Assembly (NCBI GenBank): GCA_016699515.1
Contig: CP064978.1
Span: 1,178,001-1,242,000 of the forward strand
Length of the DNA: 64,000 nt
Source of the DNA: Candidatus Peregrinibacteria bacterium
Lineage (GTDB): Bacteria > Patescibacteriota > Gracilibacteria > UM-FILTER-43-11
Direction of reading: 5' to 3'
Shown: piece by piece, positions 45,901 through 54,292 of the stretch
How positions within the stretch are numbered: the first letter of the stretch is position 1
Layout: each line of letters begins with the position of its first letter
Program-made: the position numbers and the translations under genes
Notes under the pieces: generated by a model
What the model saw: only the letters and a program-made list of their open reading frames with translations
Databases searched by the model: none
What the model was told of the DNA's origin: nothing

Positions 45901-46847
45901 CAAACCGGAAAGAATATTGATGAAATCCGCCACTTGAAAAACGCGATCTTCGGGCTTGTTTCCTAACTGAGTGCCAAAGCGTTTGTTTAACTTGTAGCGT
46001 GCCACCGAACCCATGTCGTAGCGCTTGAAATCAAAGAACAATGAGTCGATCAGTTGCTTGGCATTTTCGTAACTCGCCAGGTCTCCCGGGCGGATTTTTT
46101 TGTAAATGCTTTGGTACGCTTGTTCAATGGTGGGAGCTCCGTCTTTTTCGAGCGTGTTTTGAATGTAATCGTTATTGATGTCGACGTTCACGTGTTTGAA
46201 CGCTTCCAACATGTCTGCGTTTTTTTCGTAACCGAAAATACGCAATAATTGAGTAACGGGGATTTTACGCTTTCGGTCGATCTTAACACTAATGACCCCT
46301 TTTTGTCGGTTTCCATTTCGAGCCAAGCTCCTCGTTTAGGGATGATTTTAGCATTAAAAAACTGAGGTGCAGCCGGATTGCGTGAGAAGAATACCCCCGG
46401 GCTACGAACGATTTGGTTAACCACAATCCGCTCAATTCCGTTCACAATAAACGTTCCGCGCTCGGTCATTAAAGGAATGGAGCCTAAAAATACGTCTTGT
46501 TCTTTGATTTCCCCGGTTTCTTTGTTGATCAATTGAACATGCCCTTTTAGTGAGGCTTCGTACGAAAGGTTACGACGCTTGGCCGTCATCGCATCGTACT
46601 TGGGTTTATCAAGCGTATGGTTCAAAAAGTGCAACTCCATCTTTTTGTTCGAAAAATCGGTGATCGGAGAAATTTCTTCGAGCAATTCTTTTAGACCATC
46701 GGTTACAAACCATTGATATGAGTTCAATTGAATTTCGATCAACGGTGGCAAGCGAAATGCATCAATATTTTCGGTAAAATAATGACGATTTCCTACAATT
46801 TTGGTTGGTGGAACCGAGAAGGTGGCTGCATTTGATTTAGTGGCCAT
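42970..46847 (-). CDS. rpoB: RNA polymerase beta subunit (one frameshift)
   Basis: About 1292 residues when one base is restored in the CCCC/TTTTT run at 46296-46304, inside EMETDKKG/VISVKIDRKRK. Protrusion and lobe motifs (IVVNQIVRSPGVFF) are present. So is the rifampicin region SQLSQFMDQTNPLAELAHKR then RISAMGPGGL, with sensitive-type residues. LYDGRTGEPFHYPTTVGKVY and the C-terminal QQPLGGKAQHGGQRFGEMEV follow. After LCLNVSLNQIDGDEI a tail of about 100 acidic residues replaces the usual short end. rplJ/rplL are not upstream; a TTGACA/TATAAT promoter is. It leads rpoB-ssb-rpoC. Confidence 0.96.
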
Positions 46848-47031
46848 AGAAAAAATAATTTAAATTTCATATAAAAACCGATGCACGCATACGCGGGCAT
46901 TCATTGGGATGGAATGGTCGTGAGGTTGAGCAATGCCATAGTCAATGAATCGAATCGGTTTATAAAACGGAATCTCATTGCGGGTGCCAGCAACCTCAAC
47001 ACAATCAAAGGCACGAAAATAAGCTAACGAA

Positions 47032-47058
47032 TTATAGACAAATTGTCTTGCATGTCAA
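47032..47058 (-). promoter_or_regulatory. rpoB promoter
   Basis: Minus strand: TTGACA (47053-47058), 15-base spacer containing the palindrome GACAATTGTC, TATAAT (47032-47037). The leader to the rpoB ATG is about 178 bases with no clear terminator or known leader structure. Nothing else is evident in 46848-47030. Confidence 0.65.
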
Positions 47059-47119
47059 TTTAATATTATTGATGGCGGTGATTAAAGATAGACATATGAA
47101 TAAATTATTTTAGTGTTAA

Positions 47120-47149
47120 TTGACAAAACGTCGCAAAAGGCGCTAGGAT
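47120..47149 (+). promoter_or_regulatory. Promoter of the DsbA-like gene
   Basis: TTGACA (47120-47125), 18-base spacer, TAGGAT (47144-47149), about 30 bases before the start codon at 47179. Divergent from the rpoB promoter. Confidence 0.6.
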
Positions 47150-47178
47150 GTGCACCTATTTATTTAATGTTATTTTTT

Positions 47179-48903
47179 ATGAACAGGCTTTTTGTGTTTG
47201 CGATCGCTTTCGCGACCCTCCCTTCGTTCTTTATTTCGTCTGCCTACGCCAGCGAAACAGTTGGCTTTGTGCAAGCGCTGAATAATACCGTAACGCTTGA
47301 AAGTTACGATTCGACTGTCCGCTTGAATGTTACCGGCAAAGCCGACGGCATGCGCTTTCAGCTTCGCATCAACACCGACTCGACGTCGTCCCAATACGCG
47401 CCGTTTTTGTATGATCAATCCAGCAATTTGCGCGCCCAATTGGATGTAGAGCTGACGGATCCGCAGACAAAACAAACCGACTTGGTGCACTTTTTGGCTC
47501 ATGCGGAACTGATTGCTAAAAACAATCATGATCTTTACGTACGCATCAATAATCTTTCCGTGGATGGCCATGAGGACTTTCTAGCCTCCGTCGGTTCGGT
47601 CCGTGATGCGGTTGAACCTTATTTAAATCAATGGTTCCGATTGCCGGTTACTCAATCTGTTAATGGAGTGGCCTTAGGTGAAGACGGTGATGTGGTATTG
47701 CATTCCTATGAATCACTCCTGAGCGACCCGGCCGCCTTGCAAGTTCGCATGGGCACCGTGGGTATTTCGGGTGTGCTTTCTGAATTGCTGACCGAAGCGC
47801 TGACCGACGGAATCGCTGTGGTGGCTCCCGATATCGATGCGGCGGCGGTTGAATCGCTTGTTGCGGAATTGCAAGGGCTTACCTATTTCAATCAATCTGC
47901 CATCGAAGTGGGGCCAAAAAAGGGTTATGTGCGTTTTACCTTGAACAAGGGGGTGATTCGCGATGTGATGGAGGCGGTTTCACGTTTTTCCGATCAAGCG
48001 GGGTTTGCCGATGAAGATCGCTTTACTTTGGAAGATATAGAAGAGGCAAGTGCCCAATTGGCCCCCTTCTTGCGTTCGACTTTGCTTCATGGCATGTATC
48101 ACATTGACCCAACGTTCCAAGTGGTGGATCGTTTTCAGGCTCAGTTTTCTTTGAAAGAAGCGGGTGATTTGGAGTCGTTGGTGGTTGAATACAGCGCCAG
48201 CGTGCTCAACATGAACGCTCCACGCACTGTGCTTGCTCCGGCCAATGCCACCGATCTGGAACCTATGCTGAATTCATTGAGTTCCTTTGAAAGCGCAGAC
48301 GACGATTTTTTGGATGATTCTGCATTGGAAAATGGGTCTGTTTTGCCCGATGTGACTCGCACCTTTTCGGAACGGGAAATGCAAGCCCTGTTCAAAGATA
48401 ATCCCGCCATGGGCAATCCTGCAGCGCCGATTAAGGTGGTAGAATTTACCGATTTTCAGTGTCCTTTTTGTGGATCCTTTGCTGAAGAAACTTTCCCGAT
48501 GATCCGCCAAATGTTTATTCAAACCGGAAAAGTCTACTGGGTGGTTCGCGATATGCCTTTGGAATTTCACGAGCATGCGTTTGAAGCCGCGGTAGCAGCT
48601 GAGTGTGTTCAAGAAACCGCCGGAGACGAGGGTTACTTTGTTTTCCATGATTATCTCTTTGCTCATCAAGACGCTTTAGGCCCTGATTTGTATCAATCGT
48701 GGGCAGATGAGCGCGGATTGGGGGACGAGTTTTATTCTTGTGTGAGTGAACAACGACAAGTGGCTGATGTTGAACAAGATATGCGTGATGCCCTTGCCCT
48801 AGAAATTAGCGGTACTCCCAGCTTTTTGATCAATGGCACGGTGGTGACCGGCGCTCAACCCTACGAAGTATTTAAAGCTTTATTTGAGGAGTTGTTGAAA
48901 TAA
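47179..48903 (+). CDS. Exported protein with large N-terminal domain and C-terminal DsbA-like thioredoxin
   Basis: 574 residues from ATG 47179, giving signal peptide NRLFVFAIAFATLPSFFISS ending AYA-SE; another ATG lies four codons upstream. Residues 30-400 are an unrecognised beta-rich exported domain (it recalls LppX/LprG-type lipid-binding folds only weakly). The C-terminal 170 residues are a DsbA/thioredoxin_4 domain: PAAPIKVVEFTDFQCPFCGS with active-site Cys-Pro-Phe-Cys, and the cis-Pro loop ISGTPSFLINGTVV. Likely catalyses disulfide formation or exchange outside the cytoplasm, matching the many Cys-containing exported proteins here. Confidence 0.75.
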   Translation: MNRLFVFAIAFATLPSFFISSAYASETVGFVQALNNTVTLESYDSTVRLNVTGKADGMRFQLRINTDSTSSQYAPFLYDQSSNLRAQLDVELTDPQTKQTDLVHFLAHAELIAKNNHDLYVRINNLSVDGHEDFLASVGSVRDAVEPYLNQWFRLPVTQSVNGVALGEDGDVVLHSYESLLSDPAALQVRMGTVGISGVLSELLTEALTDGIAVVAPDIDAAAVESLVAELQGLTYFNQSAIEVGPKKGYVRFTLNKGVIRDVMEAVSRFSDQAGFADEDRFTLEDIEEASAQLAPFLRSTLLHGMYHIDPTFQVVDRFQAQFSLKEAGDLESLVVEYSASVLNMNAPRTVLAPANATDLEPMLNSLSSFESADDDFLDDSALENGSVLPDVTRTFSEREMQALFKDNPAMGNPAAPIKVVEFTDFQCPFCGSFAEETFPMIRQMFIQTGKVYWVVRDMPLEFHEHAFEAAVAAECVQETAGDEGYFVFHDYLFAHQDALGPDLYQSWADERGLGDEFYSCVSEQRQVADVEQDMRDALALEISGTPSFLINGTVVTGAQPYEVFKALFEELLK

Positions 48904-49035
48904 TTGACACTGGATCACCAGGTCACTGGAGCACTCGTCCCGATGTCATCGGGACTTGATCACTGAGCAAAAGATACTCAATCATTTTGTGATCCTATGA
49001 TCAAGCGAAGCGAGTGACCCAGTGATCCAGTGCTT
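48904..49035. repeat. Palindromic intergenic element, CACTGGATCAC type with AGCGAAGCG
   Basis: cactggatcaccaggtcact on the left faces gtgacccagtgatccagtg on the right, with gatcaagcgaagcgag in the right arm. An inner hairpin GTCCCGAT/ATCGGGAC sits in the middle. Confidence 0.7.
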
Positions 49036-50125
49036 CAAATAAGCGTCCACTTTAAATTGATCTGACGCACGGTTTGCTTGAGTTGCAGTGTGATGAGCGC
49101 CTCGGACACCCGTGCCACATTGAGCCCCGCATCGATGACGAGTTCGTCGACTGTGCGGGGCTCTTTGGAAAGTGCTTTGACCAGCGTGGCTTCGAGCGAC
49201 GTGTATTCGATCGGACCTGCGGACTTCGCCACCGTGTCCATCTTCCATTCGGTTAGCACGTCGGTGGCGGATTCGATCAGCGTGGCTTCGCCACAACGAA
49301 TTAAGTGATTGGTGCCACTGTTTTGGGTGTGCAACGGAGACGTGGGCACTGCAAAAACATCGCGGCCCTGGTCGAGCGCGTAACGCGCGGTGATTAACGC
49401 ACCGGAGTTTCGGTGAGCCTGGGTGATAATGAGCCCCTTCGAAAGCCCAGCGATGATGCGGTTGCGCATGGGGAAATGATGTTTGAGCGCGGGCGAGCCA
49501 ATGGGAAATTCCGAAATGAGCGCGCCGCCGGATTGAAGGATTTCGGTGGCTAGGCGGCGATTTTCGGCCGGATAAACGCGGTCGAGCCGCACCCGAGCAC
49601 GGCGAGAGTGACGCCTTTGTGTTTAAGAGTGGTTTGGTGCGCGCAGGCATCCACCCCCATGGCCAGACCACTGATGATCACCCACCCGCGCTGCACTAAA
49701 TGGGTGGTGATTTGCTCGGTGAGAATGCGGCCGCTTTCGGTGATCAAACGACTGCCCACAATGCCGATGGCTTTATGAAATAAGGGGAGCTTGCCTTTCA
49801 CCCACAAAAACACCGGGGGGTTGGAAATGGTTTTGAGCGGTTCGGGGTATTCGGGGTCGTCGATAGAATACAAGTTGAGCTGAAGATCGTGAATGGCCTG
49901 CGGAAGTGGTGCATGGTCCATTTCGGCTTTAATGTGCATCAGGCGCGCGATTTTGTCGGCCCTAAAACCGAGTTTTTCCAAATCGGTTTGCCGAATTTGA
50001 TGCCATGCTTTTTCTAAATCGCCGTGGGTGCTGAGCATCCAACGGTAATAATCTACAGGGCTTGCGCCACTGCCATTATGGAATAAGCCCCATTGGGCCC
50101 ATCGATATTCGTAGGGTTGGTTCAT
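49035..50125 (-). CDS. dprA: DNA-processing protein DprA (one frameshift)
   Basis: RecA loader for incoming single-stranded DNA in natural transformation. About 363 residues. The N-terminal SAM-like helices precede the Rossmann domain: AIGIVGSRLITESGRILTEQ, VISGLAMGVDACAHQTTLKH, LAVLGCG then LDRVYPAENRRLA, SEFPIGSPALKHHFPMRNRI, and AGLSKGLIITQAHRNSGALI. The C-terminal winged helix (RTVDELVIDAGLNVARVSEA) is present. One missing base near 49586-49588 breaks the frame at GCGL. Supports a competence system, common in CPR bacteria. Confidence 0.9.
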
Positions 50126-50145
50126 ATTGATTTTTATAAGGTTAA

Positions 50146-50215
50146 TGATACAATGGGTTACGAAAGACTTTCGGCCCGTGGTTTATAAACCACAGCTAGC
50201 GGAGAGTCTTTTTTT
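50146..50215 (+). ncRNA. Candidate short transcript: -10 box followed by hairpin terminator
   Basis: TGATACAAT (50146-50154), the local extended -10 type, is followed by AAGACT (50164-50169), a perfect palindrome GTGGTTTATAAACCAC (50178-50193), AGTCTT (50205-50210) and a T-run to 50215. This would make an RNA of about 55 bases, antisense to the 3' end of the convergent nuclease-like gene. It could equally be that gene's own 3' structure. Confidence 0.3.
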
Positions 50216-50626
50216 ATCTATTGGAAATGAAGACATGAGCCATTTTCTTCCGGTCTTCTTTTCCTCCTTGATTTGCACGCAAAAGTAATCGCCTGAGCTG
50301 GTTTTACCGAAAAAGCGATGCTGCTTTTCTGATCGTTTATTTGGATTGTCTTTCGAGATTGGCTGGATTTTAGATTTTTTGACTAATTCAATTGCGCAGG
50401 GATACCACTTTAGCCGCCTTACCAAATCGGCAAAGTTCTTCTTTTCGTATAAATGACTCCAAAATAAGGTGAGGAATATTTTTTCGTTCTTAAAATAGGC
50501 GGAACGAATATGAGGCGTTCGCTTCGTCTGCTTTTTAATTTCCTGATAGAGTCGTAGAGCCTTTTTATGGACTTCACGGAAACTCGTCCCTACAATGGGT
50601 TTCACTTTAACTGGGTATGCTTGCAT
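50183..50626 (-). CDS. PBECR-like nuclease-fold protein
   Basis: 147 residues, basic. The C-terminal part (HRFFGKTSSGDYFCVQIKEE followed by KKTGRKWLMSSFP) resembles the barnase/EndoU/colicin/RelE-like (PBECR) nuclease folds often seen in phage and CPR proteins: strand-turn-strand with K-T-G-R-K and a final S-x-F-P. The N-terminal part is Lys-rich and helical. No antitoxin-like gene is adjacent. The family assignment is from memory of similar sequences and is tentative. Confidence 0.45.
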   Translation of the reverse strand: MQAYPVKVKPIVGTSFREVHKKALRLYQEIKKQTKRTPHIRSAYFKNEKIFLTLFWSHLYEKKNFADLVRRLKWYPCAIELVKKSKIQPISKDNPNKRSEKQHRFFGKTSSGDYFCVQIKEEKKTGRKWLMSSFPIDKKRLSASCGL

Positions 50627-50711
50627 ACACTAAAATACAAAAAGGTCGTCGTTAGGCTACGTTTCCGTCACACTTTATCTGAGTGATTTAATTCGCACAA
50701 GATTTTTCTTG

Positions 50712-50802
50712 AAAAGTTAAAAGTTAAGAATTAAGAGTTAAGAATTACCTACAAAAAACTCTTAACTATTCATTTAGCGGAGCGATTTAACTCTTAACTT
50801 TT
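50712..50802. repeat. Palindromic intergenic element, GTTAAGAATTAAG type with AGCGGAGCG
   Basis: gttaaaagttaagaattaag on the left, ttagcggagcgatttaac then tcttaacttttatt on the right. Closely matches the element at 531-616. Confidence 0.75.
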
Positions 50803-51919
50803 ATTGTGCTAGCAGGAACTGATCGCTTTCGAGGGTGATGTTCCAAGGTTTTACGTGTACAGAACGGGCATCGGCGTTTTCGACATAGCCGGCGTGAACC
50901 GCGTTGAGGTTTTGAGCTTTAGCGAGTTCTACCACTTTTTCGGCATCTGATTTGGTTTCTACAAACGCCACTAACCCAACCCCGTAATTGAAGATTTTGA
51001 TCATGTCTTTTTGCGAACTTTGGGTGTGATTTTGAATGAACTCAAAGATTTCGGGAACGGGCAGTACGTTTTCGATCACATAACGAAGCGGTTTTTTATT
51101 CCGCATGATCTTTTGCCATCCGTGACCGCTGATCGGTTCTAGGTTGGTGGGTTTAATGCCGGCCTTTAACATGGTTTGAACCAGCGGCGTGTACAGAATG
51201 CTGGGTGCGTTGATGGCACGCCAGTATTCCATGCCGCTGGGCAACTGGGTGTGATAACCTTCGGGGAGCTCCCCGGCAATTTGGCGGAGGGAGGTGAAGC
51301 CGTTGTCGTGCGGGCCGGAAGATTGAATGAACACCATTTGATTGCCGGCCTTTAGGTTTTGCCCGTCGATTGGATTGGCATTGGGAGGCATGAGCCCAAA
51401 CAGTGCGCCACCAATATCGAGCTTATTTTCGACGATTTTGTTTTTGAGCTGAGGGGTTTCGCCCGAAAAATACACACATCCCACTTGGCGGCACCCTTCT
51501 ACAAATCCATTCAAAAACCCCTCCATAAAAATAGGATTAAACACCACTTCGGGATTGCTGGACGGCAAGTAGAGCGAAATGAGGATCGACTGCATCCCGG
51601 TGGACGCGGCGTCGTTGGTCATCACCGCGACGGTTTTAATACCAATATTTCGCCAAAACGTTTTTAGATCTTCCTCGTTTAGGTCTTCTGGTCGCGCGTC
51701 GTCGGAGGTACCGAGGCCCTCGGGAAGCAAAGTGATGTGAAGACGGTCGGCGCCGGTTTTTAAAAAGGGTTTTAAATCGAGCGTGAACACGTTAGCGCTG
51801 GCCCCAAAGCCCGAGGCGGGAATAAACCCATAATCTTTGGCAAAATCGACCGTTTTTTTGCTGGCTTCAATAAAGGCATTTTTGGCTTGGTCGAGCGAGT
51901 TGTAGTTGACGTGATCCAT
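50801..51919 (-). CDS. AIR synthase (PurM)-like protein
   Basis: 372 residues of the PurM/AIR-synthase superfamily (ATP-dependent cyclo-ligases, also SelD, HypE, ThiL). Seen: TNDAASTGMQSILISLYL in place of the purM N(D)-acidic loop, SSGPHDNGFTSLRQIAGELP matching the S-S-G-x-H-x-N-G-(Y/F)-S-L motif, and EPISGHGWQKIMRNKKPLRY matching the I-(T/S)-G-x-G motif. The usual N-terminal GGF-type nucleotide loop is weak. Without other purine genes here, true PurM activity is uncertain; divergent PurM-like proteins are frequent in CPR genomes. Confidence 0.65.
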   Translation of the reverse strand: MDHVNYNSLDQAKNAFIEASKKTVDFAKDYGFIPASGFGASANVFTLDLKPFLKTGADRLHITLLPEGLGTSDDARPEDLNEEDLKTFWRNIGIKTVAVMTNDAASTGMQSILISLYLPSSNPEVVFNPIFMEGFLNGFVEGCRQVGCVYFSGETPQLKNKIVENKLDIGGALFGLMPPNANPIDGQNLKAGNQMVFIQSSGPHDNGFTSLRQIAGELPEGYHTQLPSGMEYWRAINAPSILYTPLVQTMLKAGIKPTNLEPISGHGWQKIMRNKKPLRYVIENVLPVPEIFEFIQNHTQSSQKDMIKIFNYGVGLVAFVETKSDAEKVVELAKAQNLNAVHAGYVENADARSVHVKPWNITLESDQFLLAQ

Positions 51920-51922
51920 CTT

Positions 51923-51982
51923 TTCTTAAATAACAAATTACAAATAGACAAATTACAAATAAATTCAAATATCAAATTTAAT
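51923..51982. repeat. Single arm of ACAAATTACAAAC-type element
   Basis: aacaaattacaaatagac and aaattacaaataaattc between ftsE and the PurM-like gene; no right arm is seen. Confidence 0.6.
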
Positions 51983-51986
51983 CGTA

Positions 51987-52637
51987 TTACTCAGATATTT
52001 TTCCGTCGGCAAGATGCAGGGTACGCGTTTGAATCATTTGGTGCACAAGCGGATCGTGAGTGGTTAAAAGAATCGTGGCCCCCTCTTTATTGAGCCCACG
52101 CAAAATATCGACGATGATTCGAACGTTGTCTGCGTCTAAGTTTCCCGTGGGCTCATCGGCAATGAGTAGCTTGGGGTTATGCACCAGCGCCCGCGCGATT
52201 CCGAGCCGCTGTCTTTCACCTCCGGAAAGCTGATGTGGAAAATGATCTTTGAATTTAAGCAACCCAACGCGCTGTAAAATCATAGGGACTTCGACATGGA
52301 TTCGATCGATGGGTTCTTCGCATACTTCCATGGCAAAGGCAACATTTTCGAAAACGGTTTTGCGTGGTAGGAGTTTATAATCTTGATAGGCCACCCCCAC
52401 CTTGCGGCGATACATTTGGAGGTCGCTTACGTTCATGTCGTTCACCACTACGTTGTCGACAATCACGTCGCCATCGTTGGGGGTTTCGGCTCCAATCAAC
52501 AGGGATACGATGGTGGATTTTCCCGCACCGGACGCACCATTGAGCACGACCATCTCTTTGGGTTGAATGGTAAAATTCACTCCATTGAGCACAGGATCGG
52601 ACCCGAAATGCTTGGTAACGTTTTGAAAAGTAATCAC
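51987..52637 (-). CDS. ftsE: Cell-division ABC ATPase FtsE
   Basis: ATPase partner of FtsX in activating cell-wall hydrolases at the division site. 216 residues. Walker A LNGASGAGKSTIV, Q-loop VAYQDYKLLPRKTVFENVAF, ABC signature LSGGERQRLGIARALV, Walker B LLIADEPTGNLD, switch His TTHDP. The KLLP..TV.ENVAFAMEV wording is FtsE-like. ftsX, normally next, is absent; a PurM-like gene follows after a repeat. Confidence 0.85.
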   Translation of the reverse strand: MITFQNVTKHFGSDPVLNGVNFTIQPKEMVVLNGASGAGKSTIVSLLIGAETPNDGDVIVDNVVVNDMNVSDLQMYRRKVGVAYQDYKLLPRKTVFENVAFAMEVCEEPIDRIHVEVPMILQRVGLLKFKDHFPHQLSGGERQRLGIARALVHNPKLLIADEPTGNLDADNVRIIVDILRGLNKEGATILLTTHDPLVHQMIQTRTLHLADGKISE

Positions 52638-52639
52638 CT

Positions 52640-52725
52640 TTCGAGATTTAAGTTGTAATAAGTTGGAAGTTGGAAGTACATGTACATTGTTGTTTACAGC
52701 CTACCACTTACAGCCTTCAACGGGC
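52640..52725. repeat. Palindromic intergenic element, AGTTGGAAGTTGGAAG type
   Basis: ataagttggaagttggaag and tacatgtaca on the left; acagcctaccacttacag and ccttcaac on the right. A weak hairpin. Confidence 0.5.
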
Positions 52726-52764
52726 CTATTGTAAAGAATCCCGCCTAAATGGGGAAGGGAAGTT

Positions 52765-52795
52765 TTGCTTGCACTTAAAAAGGCTTTTCTATAAT
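52765..52795 (+). promoter_or_regulatory. Likely promoter for tRNA-Arg
   Basis: TTGCTT (52765-52770) and TATAAT (52790-52795), spacing 19. The tRNA begins about 120 bases downstream; the leader shows no other feature. Confidence 0.4.
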
Positions 52796-52920
52796 ATGGG
52801 CAGGCTTCTGATCGATTGTAGAGAGTGTTTTGAAGTGTCATTTGTTTTTTTCGGCCTGCTCGCCGCAACGCGCAGACCCCATGGCACCCATTCACTTTCT
52901 AAAGAATGCACACACGAAAG

Positions 52921-52996
52921 GCGCCTGTAGCTCAGGGGATAGAGCGTCCGGTTGCGGTCCGGGAGGCCGCAGGTTCGATTCCTGCCAGGCGCACCA
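52921..52996 (+). tRNA. tRNA-Arg (GCG)
   Basis: Acceptor GCGCCTG/CAGGCGC, D-arm GTAGCTCAGGGGATAGAGC, anticodon stem TCCGG/CCGGG around TTGCGGT with GCG at 52954-52956, T-arm GCAGG-TTCGATT-CCTGC, discriminator A and encoded CCA. GCG is an uncommon anticodon, since most bacteria read CGN with ACG (inosine). Confidence 0.93.
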
Positions 52997-53033
52997 TCGC
53001 CGAAACGACGCACGTTTTTTTGGTGAACTTTGT

Positions 53034-53597
53034 TTATTCCGTTTCGGTCCCGTCGTCGGGGATTGTTTCATCCATGGGCTCCTCTACAAGAGAAGGAGGG
53101 GTGAACGTTAATGATTGGATGACTTGGTCCATCACAGCGGATTCCTGACAATCGCTCGACTGAAAATGAAAGTTGATGTTTCCGTTTTGCCAGCGGTATA
53201 CCTGACATGTTTCTTGGGGGTTTTCGGCTTGCGATAAAAGGTATTTAAACCCGGGCACCGACCCCACATGCCTGTCTTCTTCTTTTTCGATGATCACGTT
53301 CGGGTTTTCCATTCGTAGGGGTCGGTCTTGCTCTACAAATACCATGAATTCAGGCGCAGGAGGCACGCTCAGATCGGTTTGAATTTGCATCACCGCAAGC
53401 GAACTTTGATTTTGATTGATTTGGTATCCGCTGGGCAGTTCGAACGCAATCCCCATTCCTTGATGCCAGTAGCGCGTTTTGGCATTTTTTAAAATGCCTC
53501 CGTGATAACCCAAGGCATACATCAGCGCTCCCACCCCCACAATCAGAATAAAGATAATGGCGCGTGCATGAGTTTTTTTGGAAATTGATTGATTCAT
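53034..53597 (-). CDS. Hypothetical membrane-anchored protein
   Basis: 187 residues, family not recognised. One N-terminal helix (residues 11-29, ARAIIFILIVGVGALMYAL) anchors an exterior domain. WHQGMGIAFELPSGYQIN and QSSLAVMQIQTD resemble the beta strands of small PsbP/DUF-type surface proteins. Two Cys (CQVYRWQ, SSDCQE) could pair. The C-terminus is acidic. It follows rpe by 12 bases on the same strand and may be co-transcribed. Confidence 0.6.
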   Translation of the reverse strand: MNQSISKKTHARAIIFILIVGVGALMYALGYHGGILKNAKTRYWHQGMGIAFELPSGYQINQNQSSLAVMQIQTDLSVPPAPEFMVFVEQDRPLRMENPNVIIEKEEDRHVGSVPGFKYLLSQAENPQETCQVYRWQNGNINFHFQSSDCQESAVMDQVIQSLTFTPPSLVEEPMDETIPDDGTETE

Positions 53598-53609
53598 TGG
53601 TGGTTGAGT

Positions 53610-54260
53610 TTAGTGAAATGAGTGCGTAAATAGGTCTTTGATTTTTTGCATCGCTGCAGCGGGGTTTGGTGCGGCAGTGATGTATGAGCCAATGGCCAAA
53701 ATGTTGGCGCCGGCTTTAAGCGCGATGGGCGCGGTTTCGGCATTGATACCCCCGTCGACCTGAATGTTGAGTTCGGGATAGTTTTCGCGAATTTCGCGGA
53801 CTTTGGGCATCATGTCTTCCATAAACTTTTGACCGCCGAATCCGGGTTTTACGGTCATCACCAGCACCATGTCGAGCTTGGGGAGGATGGACTTAATCGC
53901 GCTCACCGGGGTTTCGGGGCTTAAGGCCACGGCGGCTTTGCAGCCGAATGATTTAATGAGATCGATGTCACGTTTTAGGTCGGTGCTGGCTTCGGCATGA
54001 ATGGTAATGGAATAAGCACCTGCGTCGGCGTATTCTTTAATGTATCGATCGGGATGAGTGATCATTAAATGACAGTCGAACGGTTTTTCGGTTTTTAGAC
54101 ATTTCATTACCAAAGCGCCCATCGAAAGATTGGGAACAAAGTTTCCGTCCATGACGTCCACTTGAAACCAGTCGGTGAGTGGTTCAAGTTCTTTTATGTG
54201 GTCGTTCAATCGACCGTAGTCCATGCCGAGCAGAGAGACTGCTACGATTTTTTTTAGCAT
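53610..54260 (-). CDS. rpe: Ribulose-phosphate 3-epimerase
   Basis: Interconverts ribulose 5-phosphate and xylulose 5-phosphate in the pentose phosphate pathway. 216 residues, TIM barrel. Metal ligands and motifs: VSLLGMDYGRL, FQVDVMDGNFVPNLSMG (Asp acid/base), FDCHLMITHPD, LVMTVKPGFGGQKF and IQVDGGINAETAP (second catalytic Asp). Works with RpiB at 25.2 kb. Confidence 0.93.
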   Translation of the reverse strand: MLKKIVAVSLLGMDYGRLNDHIKELEPLTDWFQVDVMDGNFVPNLSMGALVMKCLKTEKPFDCHLMITHPDRYIKEYADAGAYSITIHAEASTDLKRDIDLIKSFGCKAAVALSPETPVSAIKSILPKLDMVLVMTVKPGFGGQKFMEDMMPKVREIRENYPELNIQVDGGINAETAPIALKAGANILAIGSYITAAPNPAAAMQKIKDLFTHSFH

Positions 54261-54292
54261 TTTTACTTAGTTAATTCGGTTGCGACACAACC

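Noticed and set aside
46188..46326. Programmed frameshift or split rpoB
   Set aside because: The break sits at a simple A/G homopolymer run and matches many other single-base losses in the window, so sequence error is far likelier.
46890..46975. 25-codon frame in the rpoB leader as a regulatory peptide
   Set aside because: No codon bias, no following terminator or alternative hairpin, and no resemblance to known leaders.
531..52725. CRISPR array or tandem-repeat arrays in the intergenic short-word regions
   Set aside because: There is no regular repeat-spacer pattern and no cas genes; the units are single palindromes.
52789..53013. Minus-strand frame with RNRTCGLPDRN-like text
   Set aside because: This is the familiar false protein made by translating a tRNA (here tRNA-Arg) on the wrong strand.
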